The position numbers were made by a program, and so were the translations under genes. Under the pieces are notes generated by a model. That model was not told the DNA's origin. It ran no database searches and saw only the letters and a program-made list of their open reading frames with translations. This document shows, one piece after another, positions 1 through 6,807 of a stretch of 7,288 nt of DNA. Source of the stretch: Desulfobulbaceae bacterium UBA2262 (GTDB taxonomy: Bacteria; Desulfobacterota; Desulfobulbia; Desulfobulbales; Desulfurivibrionaceae); NCBI GenBank assembly GCA_002347185.1, contig DDXK01000020.1, positions 20,537 through 27,824 on the forward strand, in the 5' to 3' direction. Position 1 is the first letter of the stretch, and the number at the start of each line of letters is the position of its first letter.

Positions 1-1312
1 TGCCGTGGTCGACGTGACCCATGATGGTCACCACCGGTGGCCGCATCTGCAACAGTTCCGGCGCGTCAGGGGTAAACTCGAGGATTTCATCCAGGTCTAC
101 CGCAACGTTTTCCACCTCATAACCATAGTCAGAAGCCAGAATGACCGCGTTATCATGATCCAGTACATGATTGATGGTCACCATGGTGCCCATCTTCATC
201 ATGGCCTTGATCAGATCGGTGGCCTTGATACCCATCCGCTTGGCAAGCTCACCAATGGTAATGGTCTCGGATATCCTGATGATCCGCTTGATGGCCTTGG
301 GGGTGGTGAGCTCGGTCTGACCGGGCAGCTCACGCTCCTTACCCTTTTTGCGTGATTTATGGAACGGGTCGAACTGACGCTCCTCACCCAGCAAGGTCTG
401 CTTGGTGAACTGTTCGCGTCCCTTGCCCTTGGCGGCAGCAGTCTTTTTGGCCTTGTCAGCGGCGGTATCCTTGGAAGGTCCGCCGGGCTTGCGGGCAGGA
501 CCGCCAGGACCCTTGCGGCGATCATCGCCCTGAGGCGGCAGATCGACCTGGGTCAGCTGTACCGGACGGGCTCCAGCCGGACGGGGTGCGCCACCATCAC
601 GGGATGGCCCAGCCGGACGGGGCGGACGATTGTCAGTGGCGCCAGCCGGACGGGGCGGACGGTTATCGGTGCTACCAGCCGGACGCGGTCCGCGGTCGCC
701 ACCTGGGCCAGGGCCACGCCCCGGTTCACGGCGGGTATTGCGGTATTCCGGCGTAATCGGAATCTCGATCCGTCCCAGGATGCGGGCCTGTGTGGCACTG
801 GCCCGGGCAGGTTGGGGTGGGGTCGTCTCGGCCGATGCCGTGACAACGGCAGGTTTCTCAGCAACAGAGGCGGAGGTCGTTGGCCCGGCGGACGGTGCTG
901 CCGGAGCAACGGGTTGCGGTTCAGCAGCAACAGCGACTGGGGCAGCAACCAGCTCAGGTTGTGGTTCAACAGCCTGGGGCTCGGCGTCCTTCCTTTCCAC
1001 AGGTTTTTTCTCAACCACTGCCTGTGGAGGTGGCACCGGTTCAGCAGCCTGTTCAACCGGCTCTGCTGCTGCAGCCTCTTCACTGGCTGACGGCTTGGCT
1101 GCCCGGCGCCGCACCACGGTAGGATTAACCCGCACTTCGGCAGGGCCGTCGGATTCTTTCGGCTGAGGAGCCATGAGCTTGGCCACCGCCTCGTCATCAA
1201 CGGTGTTTGCGCCCGACTTGACGTCGTAGCCAAATGTCTTCAACCGGGCAATCACCTCTTTCGTCTCGATGCCCAGCTTTTCTGCCAAATTGCTCACCCG
1301 GGTTTTGCTCAT
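1..1312 (-). CDS. infB: Translation initiation factor IF-2, N-terminal part (runs off the left edge)
   Basis: IF2 is the GTPase that places fMet-tRNA on the 30S subunit and promotes 50S joining. The 437 visible residues begin MSKTRVSNLAEKLGI, a first IF2_N helical domain (about 1-50). Next comes a long low-complexity linker: Pro/Ala/Glu/Val-rich at about 70-175, then Arg/Gly/Pro-rich with PRPAG repeats at about 190-300, then Lys-rich. A second IF2_N domain (ITIGELAKRMGIKATDLIKAMMKMG, about 350-400) follows. The frame ends at VVTIMGHVDHG, the start of the G1/P-loop, so the GTPase and C-terminal domains lie outside the window. The ATG overlaps the ylxR stop in an ATGA, which implies translational coupling as the last visible operon member. 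The high-GC linker produces several long false frames on both strands. I see no frameshift. The identification is firm. Confidence 0.97.
   Translation of the reverse strand, partial: MSKTRVSNLAEKLGIETKEVIARLKTFGYDVKSGANTVDDEAVAKLMAPQPKESDGPAEVRVNPTVVRRRAAKPSASEEAAAAEPVEQAAEPVPPPQAVVEKKPVERKDAEPQAVEPQPELVAAPVAVAAEPQPVAPAAPSAGPTTSASVAEKPAVVTASAETTPPQPARASATQARILGRIEIPITPEYRNTRREPGRGPGPGGDRGPRPAGSTDNRPPRPAGATDNRPPRPAGPSRDGGAPRPAGARPVQLTQVDLPPQGDDRRKGPGGPARKPGGPSKDTAADKAKKTAAAKGKGREQFTKQTLLGEERQFDPFHKSRKKGKERELPGQTELTTPKAIKRIIRISETITIGELAKRMGIKATDLIKAMMKMGTMVTINHVLDHDNAVILASDYGYEVENVAVDLDEILEFTPDAPELLQMRPPVVTIMGHVDHG
573..690 (-). repeat. In-frame PRPAG repeats within the IF-2 linker
   Basis: The plus strand carries ccagccggac at 573, 609, 642 and 675, spaced 36, 33 and 33 bp apart. 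Read on the coding strand, the two best copies encode an 11-residue unit, RPAG(S/A)TDNRPP, twice in a row. Two looser PRPAG copies follow (about residues 207-250 of IF2). All spacings are multiples of three, so changes in copy number would keep the frame. The linker is presumably disordered. The repeat is directly visible; any role is unknown. Confidence 0.85.
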
Positions 1313-1920
1313 CTCCCGCTATCCTCCTCCAGGTAATTCCTGTATCGCGCTATTTCTCTGATCAATGATCGGCTGAACCCTGGCGACATGATGGCCACCA
1401 TGCTTCGGTCCGATTCCTTGCCCAACAACATGCCCAACGCTTCTTTGGTCAACACCCGCTCTACCGGCAGACCGGCCCGACAGGCAAGCCCCTCGAACTT
1501 CTCGGCTATGGCAGGCGAAATATCCTGTGACAACACCAGCAAACCGGGGTGATGAGCCCCCTTCAAGGTCCGTTCAACGGCGTCTCCACCGGAGACTGCC
1601 GCACCAGCCTTGTTTGCAAGTGCCAGATAGCCGCTGATCCGACGCTCCATCTGTTCCTGCACCAACAGATCCAGCGATGCGCTGTCAACCACAGCCGCCG
1701 CTCCCTTGAAGGATCGGCCGAACTGGCGACGCTTGGCGGCATCCAGCAAACAGCGTCTGGCGATGCAGGTATAGGCGCCACGCCCCGGCAACTTATCCTC
1801 AAGATCGGGGGTCACGCTGCCGTCCGGTGCCAGCACGAAGCGCAGGAAACTACTCTTGCCGCCCTCGCGACGGCAGGCGATACAGCTGCGCTGGGGACCG
1901 CCCTGTGGCTCACGGCCCAT
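1309..1920 (-). CDS. YlxR (DUF448) / L7Ae-like fusion RNA-binding protein
   Basis: This 203-residue protein joins two families that Bacillus carries as separate neighbouring genes (ylxR and ylxQ) between nusA and infB. Residues about 8-80 are YlxR-like: RSCIACRR (11-18), a Lys/Arg-rich surface and GRGAYTC (46-52). Residues about 93-190 resemble the L7Ae/L30e/YlxQ fold (ISGYLALANKAGAAVSGGDAV, then GLLVLSQDISP and VLTKEALGMLLGK). L7Ae proteins bind kink-turn RNA. YlxR has been linked to RNase P modulation in Firmicutes. By inference this is a cytoplasmic RNA-binding protein of the translation machinery. Four cysteines form CxxC (13, 16) and Cx4C (52, 57), a possible metal site. The start is an ATG 3 bp after the nusA stop, with AAGGAG 6 nt upstream inside the end of nusA. 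Its TGA overlaps the infB ATG. The exact molecular role is not shown by the sequence. Confidence 0.9.
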   Translation of the reverse strand: MGREPQGGPQRSCIACRREGGKSSFLRFVLAPDGSVTPDLEDKLPGRGAYTCIARRCLLDAAKRRQFGRSFKGAAAVVDSASLDLLVQEQMERRISGYLALANKAGAAVSGGDAVERTLKGAHHPGLLVLSQDISPAIAEKFEGLACRAGLPVERVLTKEALGMLLGKESDRSMVAIMSPGFSRSLIREIARYRNYLEEDSGR

Positions 1921-1923
1921 CGA

Positions 1924-3093
1924 CTACTCCTTGTCGGCCTCCGCCTGCTGGCTGGCAGCTTCATCGCTGACAATCTCATCAGCAACAGACGCCTCTTCTT
2001 CCGGCTCATCCACCTGCGTGCCGTCGAAAGAAGCGAACTCCTCAACCTCTTCCTCGGTGTCCTTGGCCTCGCTCTTGATATCGATGCGGCAACCGGTCAG
2101 ACGGGCCGCCAGACTGACGTTCTGTCCCCGCTTGCCGATAGCCAGCGAGAGCTGGTCATCCGGCACGATCACTTCCAGCGTGCGCTGTTCCTCGTCCATA
2201 AACACTTTGGTAACCTGGGCGGGCGACAGTGCGTTGCAGACAAAACGGGCCATATCACCTGACCAGGGGATGATATCGATCTTTTCACCGCGCAGTTCGG
2301 AGACCACGTTTTGAACCCGTGAACCGCGCATGCCAACGCAGGCTCCCACCGGGTCGACGTCACGATCGTGGGAGGCCACGGCAATCTTGGCACGGCTGCC
2401 CGGATCACGCACCACGTTAACGATCTCAACGATTCCTTCGCTGATTTCCGGCACCTCGGCCTCAAACAGGTTGGCCAGCATCTGGGGATGGGTACGAGAC
2501 AGCACGATCTGGGGGCCCTTGGTGGTCATACCCACATCGGTAATCATGGCGCGGATGCGATCGCCGGGGCGGTACACCTCGCGGGGCATCTGCTCCTTGG
2601 AAGGCAGGATCGCCTCGGCACGGCCCAGGTCAATCAGCAGGTCGCCCCGCTCAAAACGGCGCACCTGGCCGGTGACGATCTCCCACTGACGGTCCTTATA
2701 TTCGTTGAACACGGTCTCCCGCTCAGCCTCACGGACCTTCTGAATGATGACCTGCTTGGCGGTCTGGGCGGCAATCCGGCCAAAATCGCTGGAATCAATC
2801 TTTTCCCCCAGCTCATCGCCGATCTCGCACTCAGGATCCATCTCATGGGCCTCGTCCAGCGAGATTTCAGTGTAGGAATCCTGCACCTCATCCACGACGA
2901 CCACGTATTCAAACAGCTCAACCTCGCCGGTATCGGGATTGAAGTGGGCTTCCAGGTTCCTGGTGTTGCGATATTTCTTGTTGGCGGCCGACAGGACTGC
3001 CTGCTCCATCGCCTCCACGACCACCTGACGGTCGATCCCCTTTTCCTTGACGATCTGCTCGATGGCCTGCTTAAGGTTGACGTTGGTATCCAC
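1924..3093 (-). CDS. nusA: Transcription termination/antitermination factor NusA
   Basis: NusA binds RNA polymerase and nascent RNA, affecting pausing, intrinsic and Rho termination, and rRNA antitermination. Domains in the 389-residue product: an RNAP-binding N-terminal domain (about 1-125), S1 (about 136-200, EIVTGQVRRFERGDLLIDLGRAEAILP in two pieces), KH1 with GMRG (254-257) and KH2 with GKRG (320-323). Motifs such as VDPVGACVGMRGSRVQ and DQLSLAIGKRGQNVSLAARL are near-diagnostic. After KH2 there is only a 45-residue Asp/Glu-rich tail. The two acidic repeats (AR1/AR2) of the roughly 495-residue Escherichia coli protein are absent, as in many non-gamma bacteria. The start is GTG at 3093, supported by AAGGAG 9 nt upstream; no better ATG lies nearby. 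It follows rimP by 53 bp and precedes the YlxR fusion by 3 bp. NusA could act on the hairpin in its own operon leader (inference). Confidence 0.97.
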   Translation of the reverse strand: MDTNVNLKQAIEQIVKEKGIDRQVVVEAMEQAVLSAANKKYRNTRNLEAHFNPDTGEVELFEYVVVVDEVQDSYTEISLDEAHEMDPECEIGDELGEKIDSSDFGRIAAQTAKQVIIQKVREAERETVFNEYKDRQWEIVTGQVRRFERGDLLIDLGRAEAILPSKEQMPREVYRPGDRIRAMITDVGMTTKGPQIVLSRTHPQMLANLFEAEVPEISEGIVEIVNVVRDPGSRAKIAVASHDRDVDPVGACVGMRGSRVQNVVSELRGEKIDIIPWSGDMARFVCNALSPAQVTKVFMDEEQRTLEVIVPDDQLSLAIGKRGQNVSLAARLTGCRIDIKSEAKDTEEEVEEFASFDGTQVDEPEEEASVADEIVSDEAASQQAEADKE

Positions 3094-3102
3094 GGTACAA
3101 AT

Positions 3103-3108
3103 CTCCTT
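3103..3108 (-). promoter_or_regulatory. Shine-Dalgarno for the GTG start of nusA
   Basis: AAGGAG on the minus strand lies 9 nt before the GTG at 3093-3091. It decides the start of nusA, since the gene has no in-frame ATG nearby. Confidence 0.8.
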
Positions 3109-3146
3109 ACCTTATAAATGCGGATGAAAATGAAAAGCGCGTTGCG

Positions 3147-3626
3147 TTAAAACTCAAAGGCCAGATGCGCCTTGGCCATTTTATCCAGCGGGATGCGGGC
3201 CAACTGGCCCTCTTTCAGATGCAGCACCACGAACTCACCCTCGACAGCTTGAATGGTGCCCAAAAAGGTCTTGCGCCGGTTACCCTGCTCATCCTGAAAA
3301 AGTTCACTGGTCTTGATCTGGGCCAGACGGCCCTGAAACCGTGCAAAATCCTCCAGCTTCTTCAGGGGACGTTCCAAGCCGGGGGATGAAACCTCCAGAC
3401 TGTAACGATAGGGAATGCAATCATCCACATCCAGAGTCAGGGACAACTCGCGGCTTACCTCGGCGCAATCATCAAGGTTCACCCCGCCAGGCTTGTCAAT
3501 GTACACGCACAGGATGTGTCTGCGCCCTGCCTGCTTGAACTCGAGGTCAACCAGCTCAAGACCAAGGGTGTCTAGAATCGGCTGTGCCAGCTCGGTTACT
3601 CGCTGTGGTATGTCAACTCCTGCCAT
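3147..3626 (-). CDS. rimP: Ribosome maturation factor RimP
   Basis: RimP is a cytoplasmic factor needed for 30S subunit maturation and is normally encoded directly upstream of nusA, as here. The product has 159 residues, close to the roughly 150-155 usual for the family. The N-terminal alpha/beta domain (1 to about 88) contains ELVDLEF, VYIDKPGGVNLDDCAEVSREL and the family signature LEVSSPGLERPL (77-88). A C-terminal SH3-like barrel (about 92-159, FLGTIQAVEGEFVVLHLKEG) follows. I chose the ATG at 3626 (MAGVDIPQRV). It fits the family's N-terminus and has GGAG 10 nt upstream (plus-strand ctcc at 3637-3640). The frame stays open to 3707, but that 27-codon extension would run through the leader hairpin and has no ribosome binding site. 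This is the first gene of the rimP-nusA-ylxR-infB operon. Confidence 0.95.
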   Translation of the reverse strand: MAGVDIPQRVTELAQPILDTLGLELVDLEFKQAGRRHILCVYIDKPGGVNLDDCAEVSRELSLTLDVDDCIPYRYSLEVSSPGLERPLKKLEDFARFQGRLAQIKTSELFQDEQGNRRKTFLGTIQAVEGEFVVLHLKEGQLARIPLDKMAKAHLAFEF

Positions 3627-3640
3627 GGCGACCCTGCTCC

Positions 3641-3671
3641 AATAAAAAAGTGGGCCTTGCGAGCCCACTTT
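3641..3671 (-). terminator. Intrinsic terminator-like hairpin in the rimP leader (attenuator candidate)
   Basis: On the minus strand AAAGTGGGC (3671-3663) pairs perfectly with GCCCACTTT (3655-3647) around a 7-nt loop, and the run TTTTTTATT follows at once. The rimP Shine-Dalgarno begins one base after this run. The hairpin lies about 20 nt downstream of the predicted transcription start, so transcripts of the rimP operon would have to pass it. It is also the only terminator-like structure after sucA, whose stop is 85 bp upstream. Premature terminators in rimP leaders have been proposed in Gammaproteobacteria. I see no clear competing antiterminator helix. Confidence 0.8.
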
Positions 3672-3697
3672 GCTGAAAACGAACAAAATGTAGTTAG

Positions 3698-3726
3698 CCA
3701 ATAGCACAGCTTAAGCAGGGTTGCAA
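3698..3726 (-). promoter_or_regulatory. Predicted sigma-70-type promoter of the rimP-nusA-infB operon
   Basis: The minus strand has TTGCAA (3726-3721) as -35, a 17-bp spacer and TATTGG (3703-3698) as -10, preceded by an extended-minus-10 TGC. The predicted start is an A near 3691, giving a leader of about 65 nt before the rimP ATG. The -10 matches the consensus at only three positions, so support comes from spacing, the TG element and location between sucA and rimP. Confidence 0.5.
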
Positions 3727-3756
3727 GGATTTTTTACTGTTTTGGTGCGGACTCAA

Positions 3757-6459
3757 CTAGCGGCCACAGGCCGTTGCCAACAGCTCCTGCTGTTGTTGTT
3801 CATGCAGCTGGTGTGAGCCGACCGCCGGGGCGCTGTCAGCCTCTCGGCCGATATATGCCAGCGGGCCAACGAGTGGCTCCAGCAGAGGCCGGATAAAGCG
3901 CCAGGCCCCCATATTTTCAGGCTCTTCCTGAACCCAGCTGGCTGGACACCCAGCCGGCAACCCCTTCAGCAACTGGACCAGCTTTTCACTGCGTAGCGGA
4001 TAGAGCTGCTCCACCCGCACGACAACGACATCGTCACGCCCCTGCTCTGTAAGCGCCGCCTGCAGTCCGTACCAAAGCTTGCCGCTGCACAGCAGCAGAC
4101 GCCGGGCACGGGACAGGTCACCGGACAGCAGCAGCTCCTGAAAACAAGTTACAGCTGTCAACTCGTCACGATGACTCACACAAACCGGATGACGCAGCAG
4201 CGACTTGGGAGTAAACACCACCAGCGGTTTGCGGAACGGTTGCATTACCTGACGCCGCAGTAAATGGAACAACTGGGCCGGCGTGCTGGGCTGTGCCACC
4301 AGGAGATTGTTGCGAGCGCACAGTTGCAAGTAGCGTTCAATCCGGGCGCTGGAATGTTCGGCCCCCTGCCCCTCGTAGCCGTGAGGCAGCAACAGCACCA
4401 GACCGCTGGCGCGGTTCCACTTGGTCTCGCCGCTGGCGATGAACTGGTCGATGATCACCTGGGCGCCATTGGCAAAATCACCGAACTGGGCCTCCCAAAG
4501 GCAAAGCCCCTGCGGGGTTTCCAGTGAATAACCGTATTCAAATCCCAACACTCCGCTCTCCGACAGTAGACTGTCATACACCGAAAAACGGCTGCCATGC
4601 TGCCCGGCCAACCGGGCCAGCGGGATAAAGGGACGGCCGTCGCCGGCATCATAGAGTACGGCATGTCGGTGATTGAAGGTGCCTCGCCGGGAATCCTGCC
4701 CTGAAAGCCGTATCGGCGCACCTTCGGACAACAAACTGGCGTAGGCCAGGGTCTCGGCGGTGCCCCAGTCTATGCCGTTCCCTTCCAACACCGTCTCCCT
4801 GCGCTTATTGAGCATGGTTTGCAGCTTGGGGTGCGGCGTAAAACCATCAGGTAGTTCGGTCAGTTGGCGGGCCAGCGCCTGCAGGCTCTCGCCAGCGACT
4901 CCGGTGGGCTGATCCCAGGGACGGTACTCACGTTCAAAGCCGTCCCACAGGTCTTTAAAACCGATCGCAAGAGGTTTGAGCGGGCTGGTCAGGGCCTTTT
5001 CCAACTGCTCACTCACCTGCCGGACCAAACCATCCAGCTCCGTAGCGGCAAACCCCTCTTCAGCCAGATGGGCAGCGTAGATCCTGTTCACCGGCAGGCG
5101 CTCCGCAATGGCCCGGTAACGCACCGGCTCGGTAAAGGCCGGTTCATCTCCCTCGTTATGACCGTGGCGACGATAGCAGATCAGCTCAAGCACCACATCG
5201 CGGCCAAAGCGCTGTCGGTATTCCAGCGCCAGCCCTGCGGCGTAGACGGCAGCCTCCGGCGTCTCGCCATGCACATGAAAAATCGGACAGGCCAGCATCT
5301 TGGCAACATCGGTGGCATAGCGGGTTGAACGGGCGTCCCTGGGCAGGGTGGTAAAACCGATCTGGTTATTGATCACCAGATGCAGGGTGCCGCCGGTGCG
5401 GTAGCCCTCCAACTGGGACATGTTCAGCACTTCAGCCACCAGCCCCTGACCGGCGAAGGCGGCATCACCATGCACCAGGAGCGGCAGCACCCGCCGCCAG
5501 CCGTCGGCGCCGGCCCGTTCCTGACGGGCGCGGCACTTGCCCTCCACCACCGGATTGACCGCCTCCAGATGGCTGGGGTTAGAGGCCAGCATCAAATGCA
5601 GTCTGCCGTCCTGCAGCTCCAGATCAGTGGAATAGCCTTTGTGATATTTGACATCGCCATCCCCCACAAACCCGAAGGACAGCGTATCCTTGAACTCGGC
5701 AAAAATGTTCTCATACGGCTTGCCGAACAGGTGTGCCAGCACGTTCAAGCGACCACGGTGCGCCATCCCCAACACCAGGTCATGAATGCCGCTGGCCGGA
5801 CAGGCTTGGACCAGGGCATCCAGCACCGGGATCAGGGTCTCGCCCCCTTCCAGGGAAAACCGTTTCTGTCCGGGGAAACGACGATGCAGAAACGTTTCAA
5901 ACAGCACCGCCTGATGCAGCTTCTCCAGCACCCGCAGCTTTGTTGCAGGACCAAGGGCTGGCCGGTTGCGGCCCGGCTCCATCCGATCAATCAGCCACTG
6001 ACGCTCGTCCGGGTCCTGGATATGCATGAATTCCACGCCGATTTCACGGCAATAGGTCTCCTGGAGGACCGACAGATACTCCCGCAGGGTGGCCTGTTGC
6101 AGATGGTGACGCCGGGTGGTAAAGACGGTTTCGAGATCGGACCGTTCAAGACCAAAGGCCTCCAGCTCCAACATCGGCAAGCTCTGAGGACAGCTGGCCA
6201 GCGGGTCGGTACAGGCAAGCAGATGCCCGATATCGCGATACCGATAGATCAGTGACTGCAGGCCGGAATGCTTGAGTGCCATAGCCGGATTGCGGCAACA
6301 GCCCTCCAGATTGCCGTTGGCTTCCTGACCCAGCTGGTAGCCGGCAAAAAAACGGGCCCAATCCGACGGCAGCTGCTCGCCACGCTGCCAGGCAGCCTGC
6401 ATGGTTTCAAGCAGAACCTCCGGCAGTCCTGCCAGAAAATCCAGGTCGTGCGCACCCAT
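3757..6459 (-). CDS. sucA: 2-oxoglutarate dehydrogenase E1 component
   Basis: E1 is the thiamine-diphosphate enzyme that decarboxylates 2-oxoglutarate and passes the succinyl group to the lipoyl domain of E2 in the cytoplasmic TCA-cycle complex. The 900 residues (E. coli SucA has 933) contain, in order: an N-terminal segment DLDFLAGLPEVLLETM with a downstream W-x-FF helix (5-40); HRGRLN (234-239); SNPSHLEAVNPVVEGK (293-308); the TPP/Mg region GDAAFAGQG (331-339) with NNQIGFT (364-370); YRRHGHNEGDEP (429-440); the pyrimidine-binding domain with FEYGYS (640-645), WEAQFGDFANGAQ (655-667) and HGYEGQGAEHSSAR (693-706); then PKSLLRHP (751-758) and EEPENMGAW (845-853). All key motifs are intact. The ATG at 6459 has AAGGAG 5 nt upstream; a GTG 10 codons earlier has none. 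Unusually, no sucB or lpd follows: rimP is next. Upstream is a relic-bearing gap and then trpE. No clear promoter is visible. Confidence 0.96.
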   Translation of the reverse strand: MGAHDLDFLAGLPEVLLETMQAAWQRGEQLPSDWARFFAGYQLGQEANGNLEGCCRNPAMALKHSGLQSLIYRYRDIGHLLACTDPLASCPQSLPMLELEAFGLERSDLETVFTTRRHHLQQATLREYLSVLQETYCREIGVEFMHIQDPDERQWLIDRMEPGRNRPALGPATKLRVLEKLHQAVLFETFLHRRFPGQKRFSLEGGETLIPVLDALVQACPASGIHDLVLGMAHRGRLNVLAHLFGKPYENIFAEFKDTLSFGFVGDGDVKYHKGYSTDLELQDGRLHLMLASNPSHLEAVNPVVEGKCRARQERAGADGWRRVLPLLVHGDAAFAGQGLVAEVLNMSQLEGYRTGGTLHLVINNQIGFTTLPRDARSTRYATDVAKMLACPIFHVHGETPEAAVYAAGLALEYRQRFGRDVVLELICYRRHGHNEGDEPAFTEPVRYRAIAERLPVNRIYAAHLAEEGFAATELDGLVRQVSEQLEKALTSPLKPLAIGFKDLWDGFEREYRPWDQPTGVAGESLQALARQLTELPDGFTPHPKLQTMLNKRRETVLEGNGIDWGTAETLAYASLLSEGAPIRLSGQDSRRGTFNHRHAVLYDAGDGRPFIPLARLAGQHGSRFSVYDSLLSESGVLGFEYGYSLETPQGLCLWEAQFGDFANGAQVIIDQFIASGETKWNRASGLVLLLPHGYEGQGAEHSSARIERYLQLCARNNLLVAQPSTPAQLFHLLRRQVMQPFRKPLVVFTPKSLLRHPVCVSHRDELTAVTCFQELLLSGDLSRARRLLLCSGKLWYGLQAALTEQGRDDVVVVRVEQLYPLRSEKLVQLLKGLPAGCPASWVQEEPENMGAWRFIRPLLEPLVGPLAYIGREADSAPAVGSHQLHEQQQQELLATACGR

Positions 6460-6464
6460 GGTTA

Positions 6465-6470
6465 CTCCTT
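6465..6470 (-). promoter_or_regulatory. Shine-Dalgarno that fixes the sucA start
   Basis: AAGGAG on the minus strand is 5 nt before the ATG at 6459-6457. The upstream in-frame GTG at 6489 has no comparable site, so the shorter 900-residue protein is preferred. Confidence 0.8.
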
Positions 6471-6544
6471 TGTGACAATCGTCCAGCACAGTCTACCATA
6501 AATGATTACGGCCTGCATGGCCGCTCAGTTTTCTGTGAGGCCTG

Positions 6545-6572
6545 TTGACAGTGGAGCAGTCATCAATAGAGT
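6545..6572 (+). promoter_or_regulatory. Promoter-like TTGACA/TAGAGT pair
   Basis: A perfect TTGACA (6545-6550) is followed after 16 bp by TAGAGT (6567-6572, four of six consensus positions). It points into the transporter relic and towards the 3' end of trpE, with no intact gene downstream. It may be chance, a remnant, or the promoter of an unrecognised transcript. Confidence 0.25.
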
Positions 6573-6676
6573 GATTTTTTGCCGCCACCGGAACGTTGGC
6601 AGAGACGCTGGCAAGAAAGGACCATCTGTGATGTGCCGTTGGCAGAAGACAGCCATATCAACCACCCTGTTGGGAT

Positions 6677-6807
6677 CTGTTCGCAGGCACCGCAGCCCTG
6701 GCCTATAACCGGATATTCGTTCATTGTGGGTCTGGCCTTTCTGGCCATCATTCCGTTCCTGTTACTGCTGAAACGTCCCAAACATCAGACCGGCCCCCTG
6801 GAGTTTC
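6677..6807 (+). pseudogene. Decayed C-terminal fragment of an MFS (DHA2/EmrB-like) transporter
   Basis: From 6720 the plus strand encodes FIVGLAFLAIIPFLLLLKRP followed by KHQTGPLEF. This is a strongly hydrophobic helix with a proline and then a basic end, as in the last transmembrane segment and tail of DHA2-family drug exporters. Just upstream, in the frame of 6677-6718, LFAGTAALAYNRIF resembles the A-x-LAYNDxF motif that normally precedes this helix. The two pieces join if one base is removed at 6719, which is a frameshift. Nothing recognisable as the other 13 or so helices lies upstream; sucA, on the opposite strand, begins within 220 bp. The frame stays open into the antisense of trpE and has no credible start codon. 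I read it as the leftover end of a gene lost by deletion. The family assignment rests on a short segment only. Confidence 0.55.

Larger units (their letters stand above)
6460..6807. other. Gene-poor interval between sucA and trpE
   Basis: This stretch of about 350 bp has no intact gene. It contains the sucA ribosome binding site, a short palindrome cggcc-tgcat-ggccg (6509-6523), a plus-strand promoter-like pair near 6545-6572 and a degraded plus-strand transporter tail (about 6677-6807). I see no convincing sucA promoter and no U-run terminator for trpE. The small frames that cross it on the minus strand have no recognisable protein features. Confidence 0.7.

Noticed and set aside
359..1090. 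Long plus-strand open frame of 243 codons opposite infB
   Set aside because: It is antisense to the repetitive GC-rich IF2 linker, has low-complexity Gly/Arg/Ser content and no recognisable domain. The infB frame is clearly the real one.
553..1233. Minus-strand 226-codon open frame rich in Pro, Arg and Leu
   Set aside because: It is a frame-shifted reading of the infB linker, not a separate gene.
2368..3117. Plus-strand 249-codon frame opposite nusA
   Set aside because: It is a shadow of the nusA codon pattern; it lacks a ribosome binding site and family motifs.
3627..3707. 27-codon N-terminal extension of rimP
   Set aside because: It would translate the leader hairpin, has no Shine-Dalgarno and exceeds the usual RimP length. 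The ATG at 3626 has GGAG upstream.
5380..6255. Plus-strand 291-codon frame opposite sucA
   Set aside because: It is antisense to conserved E1 motifs; its His/Gln-rich composition is the complement of sucA codons.
6460..6489. GTG start for sucA 10 codons upstream
   Set aside because: No Shine-Dalgarno precedes it, while the ATG at 6459 has AAGGAG at 5 nt.
6509..6523. Palindrome cggcc-tgcat-ggccg as a terminator or operator
   Set aside because: The stem is only 5 bp, no U-run follows directly on either strand and there is no second copy. It is too weak to call.
6563..6781. Minus-strand 72-codon frame in the sucA-trpE gap
   Set aside because: It has no recognisable motif and lies opposite the transporter-like segment, which explains the sequence better.
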